Shown here: positions 1 through 7,949 of the stretch, one piece after another
How positions within the stretch are numbered: position 1 is the first letter of the stretch
How the letters are laid out: every line of letters starts with the position of its first letter
Source of the DNA: CAZRQL01 sp964602415
GTDB taxonomy: Bacteria; Bacteroidota; Bacteroidia; Cytophagales; Flammeovirgaceae
DNA length: 36,879 nucleotides
Assembly (NCBI GenBank): GCA_964602415.1
Contig: CAZRQL010000029.1
Coordinates: 1 to 36,879, forward strand
Reading direction: 5' to 3'
Translations under genes and position numbers: made by a program
Notes under the pieces: generated by a model
Told to the model about the DNA's origin: nothing
Databases searched by the model: none
What the model saw: only the letters and a program-made list of their open reading frames with translations

Positions 1-2707
1 TAGCCGTAGCATCCCACATCATATTGTTGTGGGTGTAGGTGCAAACGCCTGCATCGGTGTTCTTAGTAACATTGTTATGAGTAGAGGTAATAACAGGGTT
101 CTCGTTGTCTTCTACTGTTACATCAAAACTCACAGTAGCAGTATTGCCCGAACCATCGGTGATAGTCCATACAACGGTAGTCATACCTAAGTTGAACGCT
201 TGACCATTTAATGTAGTCAAGCCGCTTGCGGTAGTCGCTCCACTCAAAACCGCTTCAATAGAAGCCACGCTGCAATTGTCGGTAGCCGTAGCATCCCACA
301 TCATATTGTTGTGGGTGTAGGTACAAACGCCTGCATCCGAATTCTTGGTCGCATTGTTATGGGTAGAAGTAATAACAGGGTTCTCGTTGTCCTCTACTGT
401 TACATCAAAACTCACAGTAGCAGTATTGCCCGAACCATCGGTGATAGTCCATACAACGGTAGTCATACCTAAGTTGAACGCTTGACCATTCAATGTTGTC
501 AAGCCCATAGATGTAGTAGCTCCACTCAAATCAGCCACAATAGAAGCCACACTGCAATTGTCGGTAGCCGTAGCATCCCACATCATATTGTTGTGGGTGT
601 AGGTGCAAACGCCTGCATCCGAATTCTTGGTCGCATTGTTATGGGTAGAAGTAATAACAGGGTTCTCGTTGTCCTCTACTGTTACATCAAAACTCACAGT
701 AGCAGTATTGCCCGAACCATCGGTGATTGTCCAAAGAACAGTGGTAGTTCCTAAGTTAAATACTACATTATCCAATGTAGTCAAACCTGTGGCTACAGTA
801 GCTCCACTCAAATCAGCCACAATAGAAGCCACACTGCAATTGTCGGTAGCCGTAGCATCCCATGCTGTACCGCTATGGGTGTAGGTGCAAACACCTGCAT
901 CGGTATTGGGGGTCTGGTTGCTGTGCGTTGAGGTGATAACAGGATTCTCAATATCGCTAACCGTTACCGTGAAACTCACTGTCGATGTGTTGCCCGAACC
1001 GTCTGTAACTGTCCAGAGAACAGTGGTAGTTCCCAAGTTAAAGGCCTGACCGTTCAAAGTCGTCAAGCCTGTAGCAGTGGTAACACCGCTCAAATCAGCC
1101 ACAATAGAAGCCACACTGCAATTGTCTGTAGCCGTAGCATCCCATGCTGTACCGCTATGGGTGTAGGTGCAAACACCTGCATCGGTATTGGGGGTCTGGT
1201 TGCCTGGAGAAGCCCCAAGAACAACTGGAATATTATCAATAACAGTAACAGGCACTGTGACTTGGTCTTCGTCGCCTTCAGCCGCAAATTGGTTGGCCGT
1301 AACTTTAAAAGTTATATTTTGATTGCCCAAATCTGCACAAGTAAAGTTAAGTGTAGCTACATCAGTTTGCGCTCCATAGCTCAAAGTCTTAGTGGCAATA
1401 CCGCTGTTGTCTATACTTATGCTATCCACTGCACTTGCGGCCAGAGTACCATTGCCAGCGGCATCCAAAAACACCTTGATATTTGTTTTGGCGATGGCTT
1501 CGGCTTTGGTGTTTCCTTGGAAACGGAACGTAAACAGTCCGCCTGAAATCGGTACATCAGTAACCAGAAGAACGTTGAAAAATGGCTGAGTAGCACTAAG
1601 TCCGTGCGCAGTAGGACTGAAAGTAATTTCTATTGTTTGAGTACCGCTTGCAGGGATAGCCAATGGAAAAGAGCCGGCAGAGGGTGATGTCAAGCTAAAA
1701 GGTACAGAAGTACTGATTGAGCTAATTTCCAAAGGGCCATCTCCTGTGTTTTCTATGGTAAATGTGCGGCTTGAAGATGAATTGACCTCAGTAGGCAAGG
1801 AAATGGTATGGTTGGCCAAAGACGGTACTAAGTTGCTGTTATCGTTGATAATCACGTTGCTGTTGCCTTTGACTGTCAAGGAAGGCTGAGTGCCTTTACC
1901 TGTAATGGCAAAAGTGAATGGACTTCTGACAGGAGAATCATCCAAATCATTGCTCACGATATTGACCGTAGCATTTCTAACGCCCGCAGCAGCAGGGTCA
2001 AAAGTAACTGTAAAAGTTTGGCTTGAGCTTGGAGCAATGGTAACTGGCAACGTAATACCGCCCACCGTAAAATCAGCCGAGTGGGTTCCGGTGATGGTAA
2101 TATCTCCGGCAGCAATGGTGAGGTTGTCATTGCCTGTGTTCGAGATGGTAAATGTGCGAACTATCGAACCTGTACCACTCCAGTTGACACTTCCAAAATC
2201 AGTGTGATCAGCCAAATCAGGAGTTGCATCGCCAAGCGCAATGGACGCGCTGTTGCCAAAAAGTTCGATTTGTGGGGCTTTGACCAAAACCTTTACTTGG
2301 GTGGCGGTGTACACAATCTCAAAATCAAGCCCCGCAATAGTAGGCTTGTTGAAAGTTGTATAAGTGCCTGTAATAGTACCTGTTACCTCAAAGAGAATGA
2401 ACTCTGTGCCTGCGACAGGTACATAAGGAGCAACAAAATCAAGATCCAATGTCGCTCCCGCTTGGTACTCAACATTGTCAAACAAAATAGAGGGATAATC
2501 GATACAGCGGGTATCACCGGTTATTGTGGTGAAGTCATCTGTCCCCGAGGTAATGTAGTCTGAGCCCGTAAAGTCGGTCGGACACTGAGCAAAGACGCTG
2601 CCCGTGGACAGCCAAGAAAGCGTGACAACTGTCAACACAGTCGTCAAGCACCGCACCAACCATCTGGGTCGGGTACGTGGCATTGTGAGTTTGGATTTGT
2701 ACTTCAT
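1..2707 (-). CDS. Secreted HYR-repeat surface protein (C-terminus beyond window)
   Basis: The frame is open from ATG 2707 to the left edge, so at least 902 residues are present and the C-terminus is missing. A signal peptide is visible: basic residues, then a hydrophobic stretch ending VFA|QC near residue 42. After a region of unknown fold come two choice-of-anchor-D (ASH-like) beta-sandwich domains, about residues 165-280 and 290-400, each with an RTFTIxNTG motif. A cadherin/Calx-like stretch follows. From residue 503 there are four complete 94-residue HYR-type repeats and the start of a fifth. Each repeat carries the HYR core WTxTDGSGNT and two cysteines (DAGVC and TDNC), which could form a disulfide. 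Such proteins are usually exported adhesins, often type IX secretion cargo; the sorting domain would be off-window, so this is inference. It starts 22 bases after the stop of the preceding small gene and may be co-transcribed with it. Confidence 0.9.
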   Translation of the reverse strand, partial: MKYKSKLTMPRTRPRWLVRCLTTVLTVVTLSWLSTGSVFAQCPTDFTGSDYITSGTDDFTTITGDTRCIDYPSILFDNVEYQAGATLDLDFVAPYVPVAGTEFILFEVTGTITGTYTTFNKPTIAGLDFEIVYTATQVKVLVKAPQIELFGNSASIALGDATPDLADHTDFGSVNWSGTGSIVRTFTISNTGNDNLTIAAGDITITGTHSADFTVGGITLPVTIAPSSSQTFTVTFDPAAAGVRNATVNIVSNDLDDSPVRSPFTFAITGKGTQPSLTVKGNSNVIINDNSNLVPSLANHTISLPTEVNSSSSRTFTIENTGDGPLEISSISTSVPFSLTSPSAGSFPLAIPASGTQTIEITFSPTAHGLSATQPFFNVLLVTDVPISGGLFTFRFQGNTKAEAIAKTNIKVFLDAAGNGTLAASAVDSISIDNSGIATKTLSYGAQTDVATLNFTCADLGNQNITFKVTANQFAAEGDEDQVTVPVTVIDNIPVVLGASPGNQTPNTDAGVCTYTHSGTAWDATATDNCSVASIVADLSGVTTATGLTTLNGQAFNLGTTTVLWTVTDGSGNTSTVSFTVTVSDIENPVITSTHSNQTPNTDAGVCTYTHSGTAWDATATDNCSVASIVADLSGATVATGLTTLDNVVFNLGTTTVLWTITDGSGNTATVSFDVTVEDNENPVITSTHNNATKNSDAGVCTYTHNNMMWDATATDNCSVASIVADLSGATTSMGLTTLNGQAFNLGMTTVVWTITDGSGNTATVSFDVTVEDNENPVITSTHNNATKNSDAGVCTYTHNNMMWDATATDNCSVASIEAVLSGATTASGLTTLNGQAFNLGMTTVVWTITDGSGNTATVSFDVTVEDNENPVITSTHNNVTKNTDAGVCTYTHNNMMWDATA
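2..1201 (-). repeat. 282-bp in-frame tandem repeat coding HYR units
   Basis: The anchor TAGCCGTAGCATCCC recurs at 1, 283 and 565, and at 847 and 1129 with small changes nearby. The period is exactly 282 bases (94 codons). In coding order the units are 1201-920, 919-638, 637-356, 355-74, and a partial unit 73-2. Units differ in blocks: the first two share NQTPNTD and SGTAWDA, the later ones NATKNSD and NNMMWDA. The array continues beyond the window. Confidence 0.97.
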
Positions 2708-2729
2708 ATAAAAAAAATCAATTTTTATT

Positions 2730-3134
2730 TTATTGTTGCGAATTTGTTGAGTTAAATTTTATCTTACCCCGATTGGTCAATTTGCCTTCTATTTTACCGG
2801 TCAAAACCAGTGTGCCTTCATTGGTAAAATCACCCTCAAAAACACCCTCTATCCGAGATGTACCCTTGTTCGTGATGGCCTTAGCGGATTTGACACGGTA
2901 GCCCGATGGGACCACAAAATCTTCACCCGCAGTTCCCACTTCAACTATAGCCTCAGGCAAAAGTGAATCTATCAATACAATAGGGGGTTGAGAAACTGTA
3001 GTAGAGAAATTGACCGTAGAAGAGTCTTTGCTCTTAGTGTAAAAAGAAAGAAAATAAATAAAAAAAAGTATGGCCGAAGCCACAAAAAACAGAGCTATAA
3101 TTTTTATCGAGGGAGTAGAGTGTTTGTCTTTCAT
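2730..3134 (-). CDS. Small membrane-anchored protein with shared C-terminal module
   Basis: This 134-residue protein has a short basic N-terminus, one hydrophobic segment at residues 10-31, a Ser/Thr-rich linker, and a C-terminal module at about residues 70-127. The module contains VPSG, IEGVFEGDFTNEGTL and GKLTNRGKIKF, and lines up along its whole length with the last 60 residues of the neighbouring beta-helix protein (LPSG, IQGIFEGELINKGNL, GKLVNKGKVKF). The glycine-spaced IxGxFxG pattern is reminiscent of bactofilin-like beta-solenoids, but I do not recognise a named family. The protein is probably anchored in the inner membrane with the module on the outer face. Its position between two surface-protein genes on the same strand suggests a role with them. 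No function is assigned. Confidence 0.75.
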   Translation of the reverse strand: MKDKHSTPSIKIIALFFVASAILFFIYFLSFYTKSKDSSTVNFSTTVSQPPIVLIDSLLPEAIVEVGTAGEDFVVPSGYRVKSAKAITNKGTSRIEGVFEGDFTNEGTLVLTGKIEGKLTNRGKIKFNSTNSQQ

Positions 3135-3151
3135 GAATGAATGAGAAATTT

Positions 3152-3201
3152 AAAAACAATCATAAAAATCTGATTAACAGTCATAAAATGATTTAAAATC
3201 C
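3152..3201. repeat. AATCATAAAAATC-type dispersed AT-rich repeat (candidate)
   Basis: This stretch just upstream of the small membrane-protein gene contains AATCATAAAAATC followed by AGTCATAAAATG and TTTAAAATCC. Closely similar runs flank the GxxExxY gene (15110-15144 and 15599-15634) and lie after the POT transporter (24103-24166). The low-complexity composition makes chance similarity possible. Confidence 0.35.
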
Positions 3202-3265
3202 CGATGATATAAGTAAGTAGCACTGCAATTTGAACTATATTTTTTGTACTTGGATAGAGTTAACA

Positions 3266-3313
3266 AAAACTTCACATTGATCGCTTTTATGAAAGCAACC
3301 GATGTGAAGTTTT
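3266..3313 (-). terminator. Rho-independent terminator after the beta-helix gene
   Basis: Perfect 12-base arms AAAACTTCACAT (3266-3277) and ATGTGAAGTTTT (3302-3313) enclose a partly paired interior. Read on the minus strand the hairpin ends in TTTTTG, and it lies about 30 bases past the stop at 3345. It separates the beta-helix gene from the two downstream genes, so these probably have their own promoter. Confidence 0.85.
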
Positions 3314-3344
3314 GTGAATTAAGAAAATATTTGTTCTCCACAAA

Positions 3345-5546
3345 TTAAAATTTGACCTTGCCTTTGTTTACCAATTTGCCTTTGACCCTGCCACCTTGAA
3401 AAAATAGGTTGCCTTTGTTTATGAGTTCGCCTTCAAAGATTCCTTGGATGATTGTGTTTCCAGTTACTTCAAGAGGTGAAGAGAGTTTCAAGGTTGTTCC
3501 TGATGGTAAAGTAAAATCACCAAATGAAAATAATGTCTCTTTTGCTTTTAATTCTAAGGTTGGGAACTTAGATAAGCTAATGGAGTTGTCCGAAACAGTT
3601 AATTTGTTTATGGTGGCATCACCAATAATACATGTTTTGGCTGCTATGAAGTTGTACTCGGTAGAAGATATCCCCAAAGTCCCTACAACATCATCTGAAG
3701 TTCCCAAATCAATATCTTTAGAGTCCTCAAACCCACTGATAGAGACCGTTCCCATTGACCCACTATTGACAGAGGCTTGTAGCTTGAGTACATCTGCCAT
3801 CAGCGATATGCTGCCGTTGCTGCTGTTGATACCATTATCTTTCACCAAAATTTCATCACCTGCTATTTTAATATCCTTAGAAGAGGTGGAAACAACACCG
3901 CTCTGTCCTATAGTAACCACTCCGGAGGCTTTGGCATCTATACCGCCAGAACCCAAAGAAATGCTGTTAAGCACAAGATTGCCGCCTGCCACCACAGTGA
4001 GGTCGCCACCAGAAGTATTCAAGCCATTGTCTAAAAAGCTAACTGAACCTTGATGATTGATATCCACAAGGCCACCGCCTGTAAAGATTCCCGAGCCGGC
4101 AGAAGTAAAGTCACCGGTGCCGCCGGAAGTAAAGTTGCCTCCTGAAGTAGATACACCCCCGCAGCAAAGAGTAACCGTCGCAACAGAAAAATTGACATTC
4201 CCTCCATTTGTCGAGATGGTTCCACTTATTTGATTCACTGCATTTGCTTCCAGCACTAAGCCTCCACCGCCCGTCTGTATGGTGTTGCCACCTAAGGCGA
4301 TCGAAGAACTTGGGGTCGAAACGTACACCTTACCTCCGCCACTAACAAGACCGCCGTCAGCGATAGAAACAGTTGATGAGCACTCTAAAGTTATGCCTCC
4401 ACCCGTCTGACCTGATTTTGCTGTGTTGATCCCATTGCTTGAAATTGAAACGGTGGTGGCTCCCTTGAGACTAAAACTACCAGATTGGGTCGAAATACCC
4501 GACGAGAGAGCAGCAAAAATACCATTGGCTTCTACATTAACATCCCCACCATTGGTGGAAGCCACCAAAGTAACGTTACTGCCTTTTATGTCAATCATAC
4601 CGCCGTTGGTGTTGATACCCGCATCCGTGGCACTGACCGCTCCGCTATGATTGATGGTTACATCTGCCCCTCCGGTATAAACCGCATTGGAAGAAGCTGA
4701 AAAAGAATCCCCTTCTGAGTAAAAAATACCTCCTGATGTGGATACCCCGCCGCCGGATATGGTCGTGCTGTTTGTAGATGTCAGTGATACTTCGCCTCCC
4801 AAAGTTGAGAGTCCATTGCTGCCAATTGAGATTGATTGGGCTGAAGAAATAGTAAATTTACCTCCTTTCGTCGAAATACCAGCAGCACCTATTGAGGCAT
4901 TGCCTGTCAATTTTAAAAATACTGCCCCTCCTTCAGTTGAAAGGCCATTGCCGGCAATCGTAAAGCCAGTAGCAGTAACAGAAAAGTTACCACCTGATGT
5001 GGTAAACCCAACAGACGGACTAATGATAATGTTACCGGAAACCGAAGATAAAGTTGATTTCAAATTTTTTGAACCCACAACTGAACGAGATAATGTTATA
5101 TCGTCGCCGGCTGCTATGGTCAATCTTCTCTCTTCGGATAAAACTATACTTGTTTGAAAATCCAGTTTATCTTCTTGAGAAATAGAAACATCAGGGAAAA
5201 CAGAAGGGCTGAGCAAAGAACTCATTTGAACAACGTCATTTCCCCTGTTTGTGATTTTGATGGTTTTGTAAGAAGCCCCCCCCGCAATGGTGATAGGAAA
5301 GGGAGTTGAAGCCCCGCCATCGAGTGAATAATCATAGCCGACAGCATCAATGGTAATGTCACCATTCAACTCAACCTTGATGGTGAGGGTGTTATCATTA
5401 ATCGTGTTTTCTCGCAAGTTTATTTCAGTACCCGTGTCGGTTATAAGAAATGAAACTGGAGCGGCAGGGGAAGCGAACAAACTTGTGCAACAAAGCACAA
5501 AAATGAGAACAATCCTAAAAACAGGATAAAATTTGATCATGAACAT
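3345..5546 (-). CDS. Secreted predicted beta-helix (filamentous adhesin-like) repeat protein
   Basis: The 733-residue protein has a signal peptide (about residues 1-25, ending SLFA|SP). An N-terminal domain to about residue 170 is followed by some 15-18 imperfect repeats of about 22 residues (roughly 180-600). The repeats are built on G[LIV]STxGG, for example GLSTEGG, GISTKGG, GLSTLGG, GVSTSGG, GINTNGG and GLNTSGG, each followed by a short beta-strand. This Gly/Ser/Thr-rich periodicity suggests a right-handed beta-helix as in filamentous-haemagglutinin-type adhesins; the fold is inferred. The last 60 residues form the module shared with the neighbouring 134-residue protein. The end (GKLVNKGKVKF) does not look like a typical type IX sorting domain. 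The gene is followed by a strong terminator. No catalytic motif is visible. Confidence 0.85.
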   Translation of the reverse strand: MFMIKFYPVFRIVLIFVLCCTSLFASPAAPVSFLITDTGTEINLRENTINDNTLTIKVELNGDITIDAVGYDYSLDGGASTPFPITIAGGASYKTIKITNRGNDVVQMSSLLSPSVFPDVSISQEDKLDFQTSIVLSEERRLTIAAGDDITLSRSVVGSKNLKSTLSSVSGNIIISPSVGFTTSGGNFSVTATGFTIAGNGLSTEGGAVFLKLTGNASIGAAGISTKGGKFTISSAQSISIGSNGLSTLGGEVSLTSTNSTTISGGGVSTSGGIFYSEGDSFSASSNAVYTGGADVTINHSGAVSATDAGINTNGGMIDIKGSNVTLVASTNGGDVNVEANGIFAALSSGISTQSGSFSLKGATTVSISSNGINTAKSGQTGGGITLECSSTVSIADGGLVSGGGKVYVSTPSSSIALGGNTIQTGGGGLVLEANAVNQISGTISTNGGNVNFSVATVTLCCGGVSTSGGNFTSGGTGDFTSAGSGIFTGGGLVDINHQGSVSFLDNGLNTSGGDLTVVAGGNLVLNSISLGSGGIDAKASGVVTIGQSGVVSTSSKDIKIAGDEILVKDNGINSSNGSISLMADVLKLQASVNSGSMGTVSISGFEDSKDIDLGTSDDVVGTLGISSTEYNFIAAKTCIIGDATINKLTVSDNSISLSKFPTLELKAKETLFSFGDFTLPSGTTLKLSSPLEVTGNTIIQGIFEGELINKGNLFFQGGRVKGKLVNKGKVKF

Positions 5547-6073
5547 ATTGTTTATAGTTTAGAAATTTGTAGGGGAGGTGAAGGTTTGGTAAGCAAATAA
5601 ACTAATCATCTGATATTTAGATTTTTACGAAAAAAAATTAATTCTTTATTTGTTGCTTAGACACCAAACCAAAAGCAAATATCTTAGATTTAATAACACA
5701 TCACTAAAAAAAACTTTTTTTTTCATAAGATGTAAAAGATTAATGTTATCAAAAAGATTTAAAAAACTGATTTACAAACATATACACTTAAAAACTACAT
5801 TAGTAAGTTAAGCCGATTGGCTCAGTAAAATCAAAAAAAACAACAAAATACTTCTATTCTCTCTAAATGCCCTAAGACTGTGGAAAACTAAATTTCTTTT
5901 TGAGATGGATTTCCATAAATTCTATGGTTTAAAACCACACAAATAAGCGCAGCACTTGCCAAGTAAAGCCTATTGGTAATGAGTGCTTTTTTGTAACACT
6001 GATAAAAAAAGTAGTAAAATTTAAAAAAATGTACGTTGAAACTAAAAAAAAATTTCAGTGTACAGTAAATTTT
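5547..6073. other. AT-rich intergenic region without a supported gene
   Basis: About 530 very AT-rich bases separate the divergent adhesin and tpiA genes. Only short, composition-driven frames are present and none resembles a protein. It should hold the adhesin promoter. One minus-strand -7-like site (TATGTTTG, read from 5782 to 5775) is visible, but it lies far from the start and has no matching -33 element. Confidence 0.6.
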
Positions 6074-6081
6074 TAACTTTG
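6074..6081 (+). promoter_or_regulatory. Bacteroidota -7 box for tpiA-floA
   Basis: TAACTTTG matches TAnnTTTG exactly and lies 21 bases before the tpiA ATG. No clear TTG sits at the usual distance upstream. The site lies inside a longer possible reading frame and supports the ATG at 6103 as the start. Confidence 0.7.
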
Positions 6082-6102
6082 CAAACAAACAATACTATTG
6101 AG

Positions 6103-6870
6103 ATGCGTCAAAAAATCGCTGCCGGGAACTGGAAAATGAACACCGACTTGGAGCAAGCCCAAATCCTTGCTTCAGAGGTGGTCAATATGGCCAAAGATGA
6201 AGTGCCTACCAATACCCAACTTATTCTATGTGTGCCTTTTGTTCACCTACAAGCTGTCAGAAGTTTGCTGGGTTCGGCCACAAATTTACACCTTGGGGCA
6301 CAGAACTGCCATCACAAAGCATCAGGGGCTTTTACTGGAGAAATTTCAGCTCAGATGCTTGCTTCTCACGGGGTTAGTTTTGTGATTGTGGGACACAGCG
6401 AGCGCAGGCAATATTTTGGCGAAAACTCCGAAATGTTGGTTTCCAAAGTCAATTTGGTCTTGTCTTGCGAGATGCATCCTATCTTTTGCGTAGGCGAATC
6501 GCTTGCTGAACGCAACCAAGAAACTTATTTTGAAGTGGTTAAATCTCAACTTGAAGAAGGCCTTTTCCATCTCACTGAATCGGAATTGCTTAAGTGCCTG
6601 ATTGCCTATGAACCCGTTTGGGCAATCGGTACAGGTGTAACCGCCACTTCCCAGCAAGCGCAAGAAATGCACGCCTTTATTCGCTCTTTGGTAGCCGAAA
6701 GTTACAGCCAAGATGTAGCAGATAGCCTCTCTATTTTGTATGGCGGCAGTTGCAACCCTGCCAATGCAGCCGAACTGTTTGCTTGCCAAGATGTGGACGG
6801 GGGGCTTATCGGCGGAGCTTCACTCAAGTCAAGAGATTTTATTGATATTGCCAAATCGTTTCAAATCTAA
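6103..6870 (+). CDS. tpiA: Triosephosphate isomerase
   Basis: This is the cytoplasmic TIM-barrel enzyme that interconverts dihydroxyacetone phosphate and glyceraldehyde 3-phosphate in glycolysis and gluconeogenesis. The 255 residues are the normal length. Visible signatures are NWKMN at 9-13 (substrate-binding Asn and Lys), VGHSERR with the catalytic His at 98, the catalytic Glu in AYEPVWAIGTG at 170 with flexible loop 6, and the phosphate-binding GGS and GGLIGGASL near the end. The frame is open 45 bases further upstream, but ATG 6103 is chosen because it gives the family's normal N-terminus and because the -7 box lies just before it. floA follows after 12 bases, so the two are probably co-transcribed. 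Confidence 0.98.
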   Translation: MRQKIAAGNWKMNTDLEQAQILASEVVNMAKDEVPTNTQLILCVPFVHLQAVRSLLGSATNLHLGAQNCHHKASGAFTGEISAQMLASHGVSFVIVGHSERRQYFGENSEMLVSKVNLVLSCEMHPIFCVGESLAERNQETYFEVVKSQLEEGLFHLTESELLKCLIAYEPVWAIGTGVTATSQQAQEMHAFIRSLVAESYSQDVADSLSILYGGSCNPANAAELFACQDVDGGLIGGASLKSRDFIDIAKSFQI

Positions 6871-6882
6871 ACTCTTATCAAT

Positions 6883-7887
6883 ATGGAATGGCAAATTTTA
6901 GTGTTTTTGGGACTTGCCCTAATAGGGTTTTTTGTTTTTTTTTATTACATACCTGTAAATCTTTGGATTACGGCCATCGTTTCGGGTGTAAACGTCTCTA
7001 TTGTTTCTCTGGTGATGATGCGCTTTCGCAATGTGTCCCCCAATATCATTGTTCAATCGTTGATAACGGCCACCAAAGCCGGACTTAAAATCACGGCCAA
7101 TGACTTAGAAACCCACTACTTAGCAGGTGGCAACATATCCAATGTCATCAAAGCCCTTATCTCTGCCGACAAGGCCAATATTGCCTTGAGTTTCAAACAA
7201 GCGGCGGCCATAGATTTGGCGGGAAGAGACGTGTTTGATGCGGTACAAACCTCTGTCAATCCGCAAGTTATCAATACACCCAGCGTGTCGGCTGTCGCTC
7301 AAGACGGCATCCAACTCTTGGTCAAAGCAAGGGTAACGGTACGCGCCAATATTGCGCAATTGGTGGGTGGCTCAGGATCTGAGACCATCATTGCACGTGT
7401 GGGCGAGGGCATCGTAACGGCCATAGGATCGTCAAACTCACACAAAGAAGTATTGGAAAACCCTGACAAAATATCTAAACTCGTGCTTTCCAAAGGATTG
7501 GATTCCGGTACGGCTTACGAAATTCTCTCTATTGATATCGCTGATATTGATGTGGGAGAAAATATTGGCGCAAAACTCCAAATAGACCAAGCCAGCGCAG
7601 ACCTTAAGGTGGCAGAAGCAAAAGCAGAAGAACGCCGTGCCATGGCCGTGGCCGTAGAGCAAGAAATGCGAGCCAAAACCCAAGCCGCAAGAGCTAAAGT
7701 CCTTGAATCAGAAGCCGAAGTACCTATGGCTATCGCTCAAGCCTTGAGAAGTGGAAACTTCGGAATCATGGATTACTACAAAATGCGCAACCTGATAGCC
7801 GATACCGAAATGCGCGAGTCTGTTGGAGGCAGCAAAAAAGGCTCTTCTAATACACATTCTCATGGAGGTGAAGACAATACAAAATAA
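6883..7887 (+). CDS. floA: Flotillin-like protein FloA
   Basis: The 334-residue protein matches FloA (formerly YqfA). It has an N-terminal hydrophobic hairpin at about 5-45, then a PHB/SPFH-type domain containing VKARVTVRANIAQLVGGSG and GLDSGTAYEILSIDIADIDVG. An Ala/Glu-rich coiled coil follows (about 230-290), and the tail is Gly/Ser/His-rich. FloA assembles in membrane microdomains and influences membrane fluidity and membrane-associated complexes. It lies 12 bases after tpiA. The NfeD-type partner often encoded next to floA is not seen here. A terminator follows directly. Confidence 0.95.
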   Translation: MEWQILVFLGLALIGFFVFFYYIPVNLWITAIVSGVNVSIVSLVMMRFRNVSPNIIVQSLITATKAGLKITANDLETHYLAGGNISNVIKALISADKANIALSFKQAAAIDLAGRDVFDAVQTSVNPQVINTPSVSAVAQDGIQLLVKARVTVRANIAQLVGGSGSETIIARVGEGIVTAIGSSNSHKEVLENPDKISKLVLSKGLDSGTAYEILSIDIADIDVGENIGAKLQIDQASADLKVAEAKAEERRAMAVAVEQEMRAKTQAARAKVLESEAEVPMAIAQALRSGNFGIMDYYKMRNLIADTEMRESVGGSKKGSSNTHSHGGEDNTK

Positions 7888-7914
7888 TAACAAAGCAATA
7901 CCCGCATTTTTTTG

Positions 7915-7949
7915 ATAGCCACAGACTTAAAACCTGTGGCTATTTTTTT
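7915..7949 (+). terminator. Rho-independent terminator after tpiA-floA
   Basis: ATAGCCACAG (7915-7924) pairs perfectly with CTGTGGCTAT (7934-7943) around a 9-base loop, followed by a run of seven T. The T-run reaches the stop codon of the convergent CAP-protein gene. Confidence 0.93.

Noticed and set aside
1..1201. Possible CRISPR array in the left-edge repeats
   Set aside because: The units are 282 bases, contiguous and in frame with the coding sequence; there are no spacers.
482..2563. Plus-strand open frames inside the HYR gene
   Set aside because: They are antisense to a well-supported minus-strand coding region and arise from the repeat sequence; none resembles a protein family.
3409..5157. 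Plus-strand frames up to 214 codons inside the beta-helix gene
   Set aside because: They are antisense to Gly/Ser/Thr-rich repeats, which leave the opposite strand free of stops; they have no start context or family resemblance.
5888..6088. 66-codon minus-strand frame upstream of tpiA
   Set aside because: It lies in AT-rich intergenic DNA, overlaps the tpiA promoter and has a low-complexity Phe/Lys/Tyr composition.
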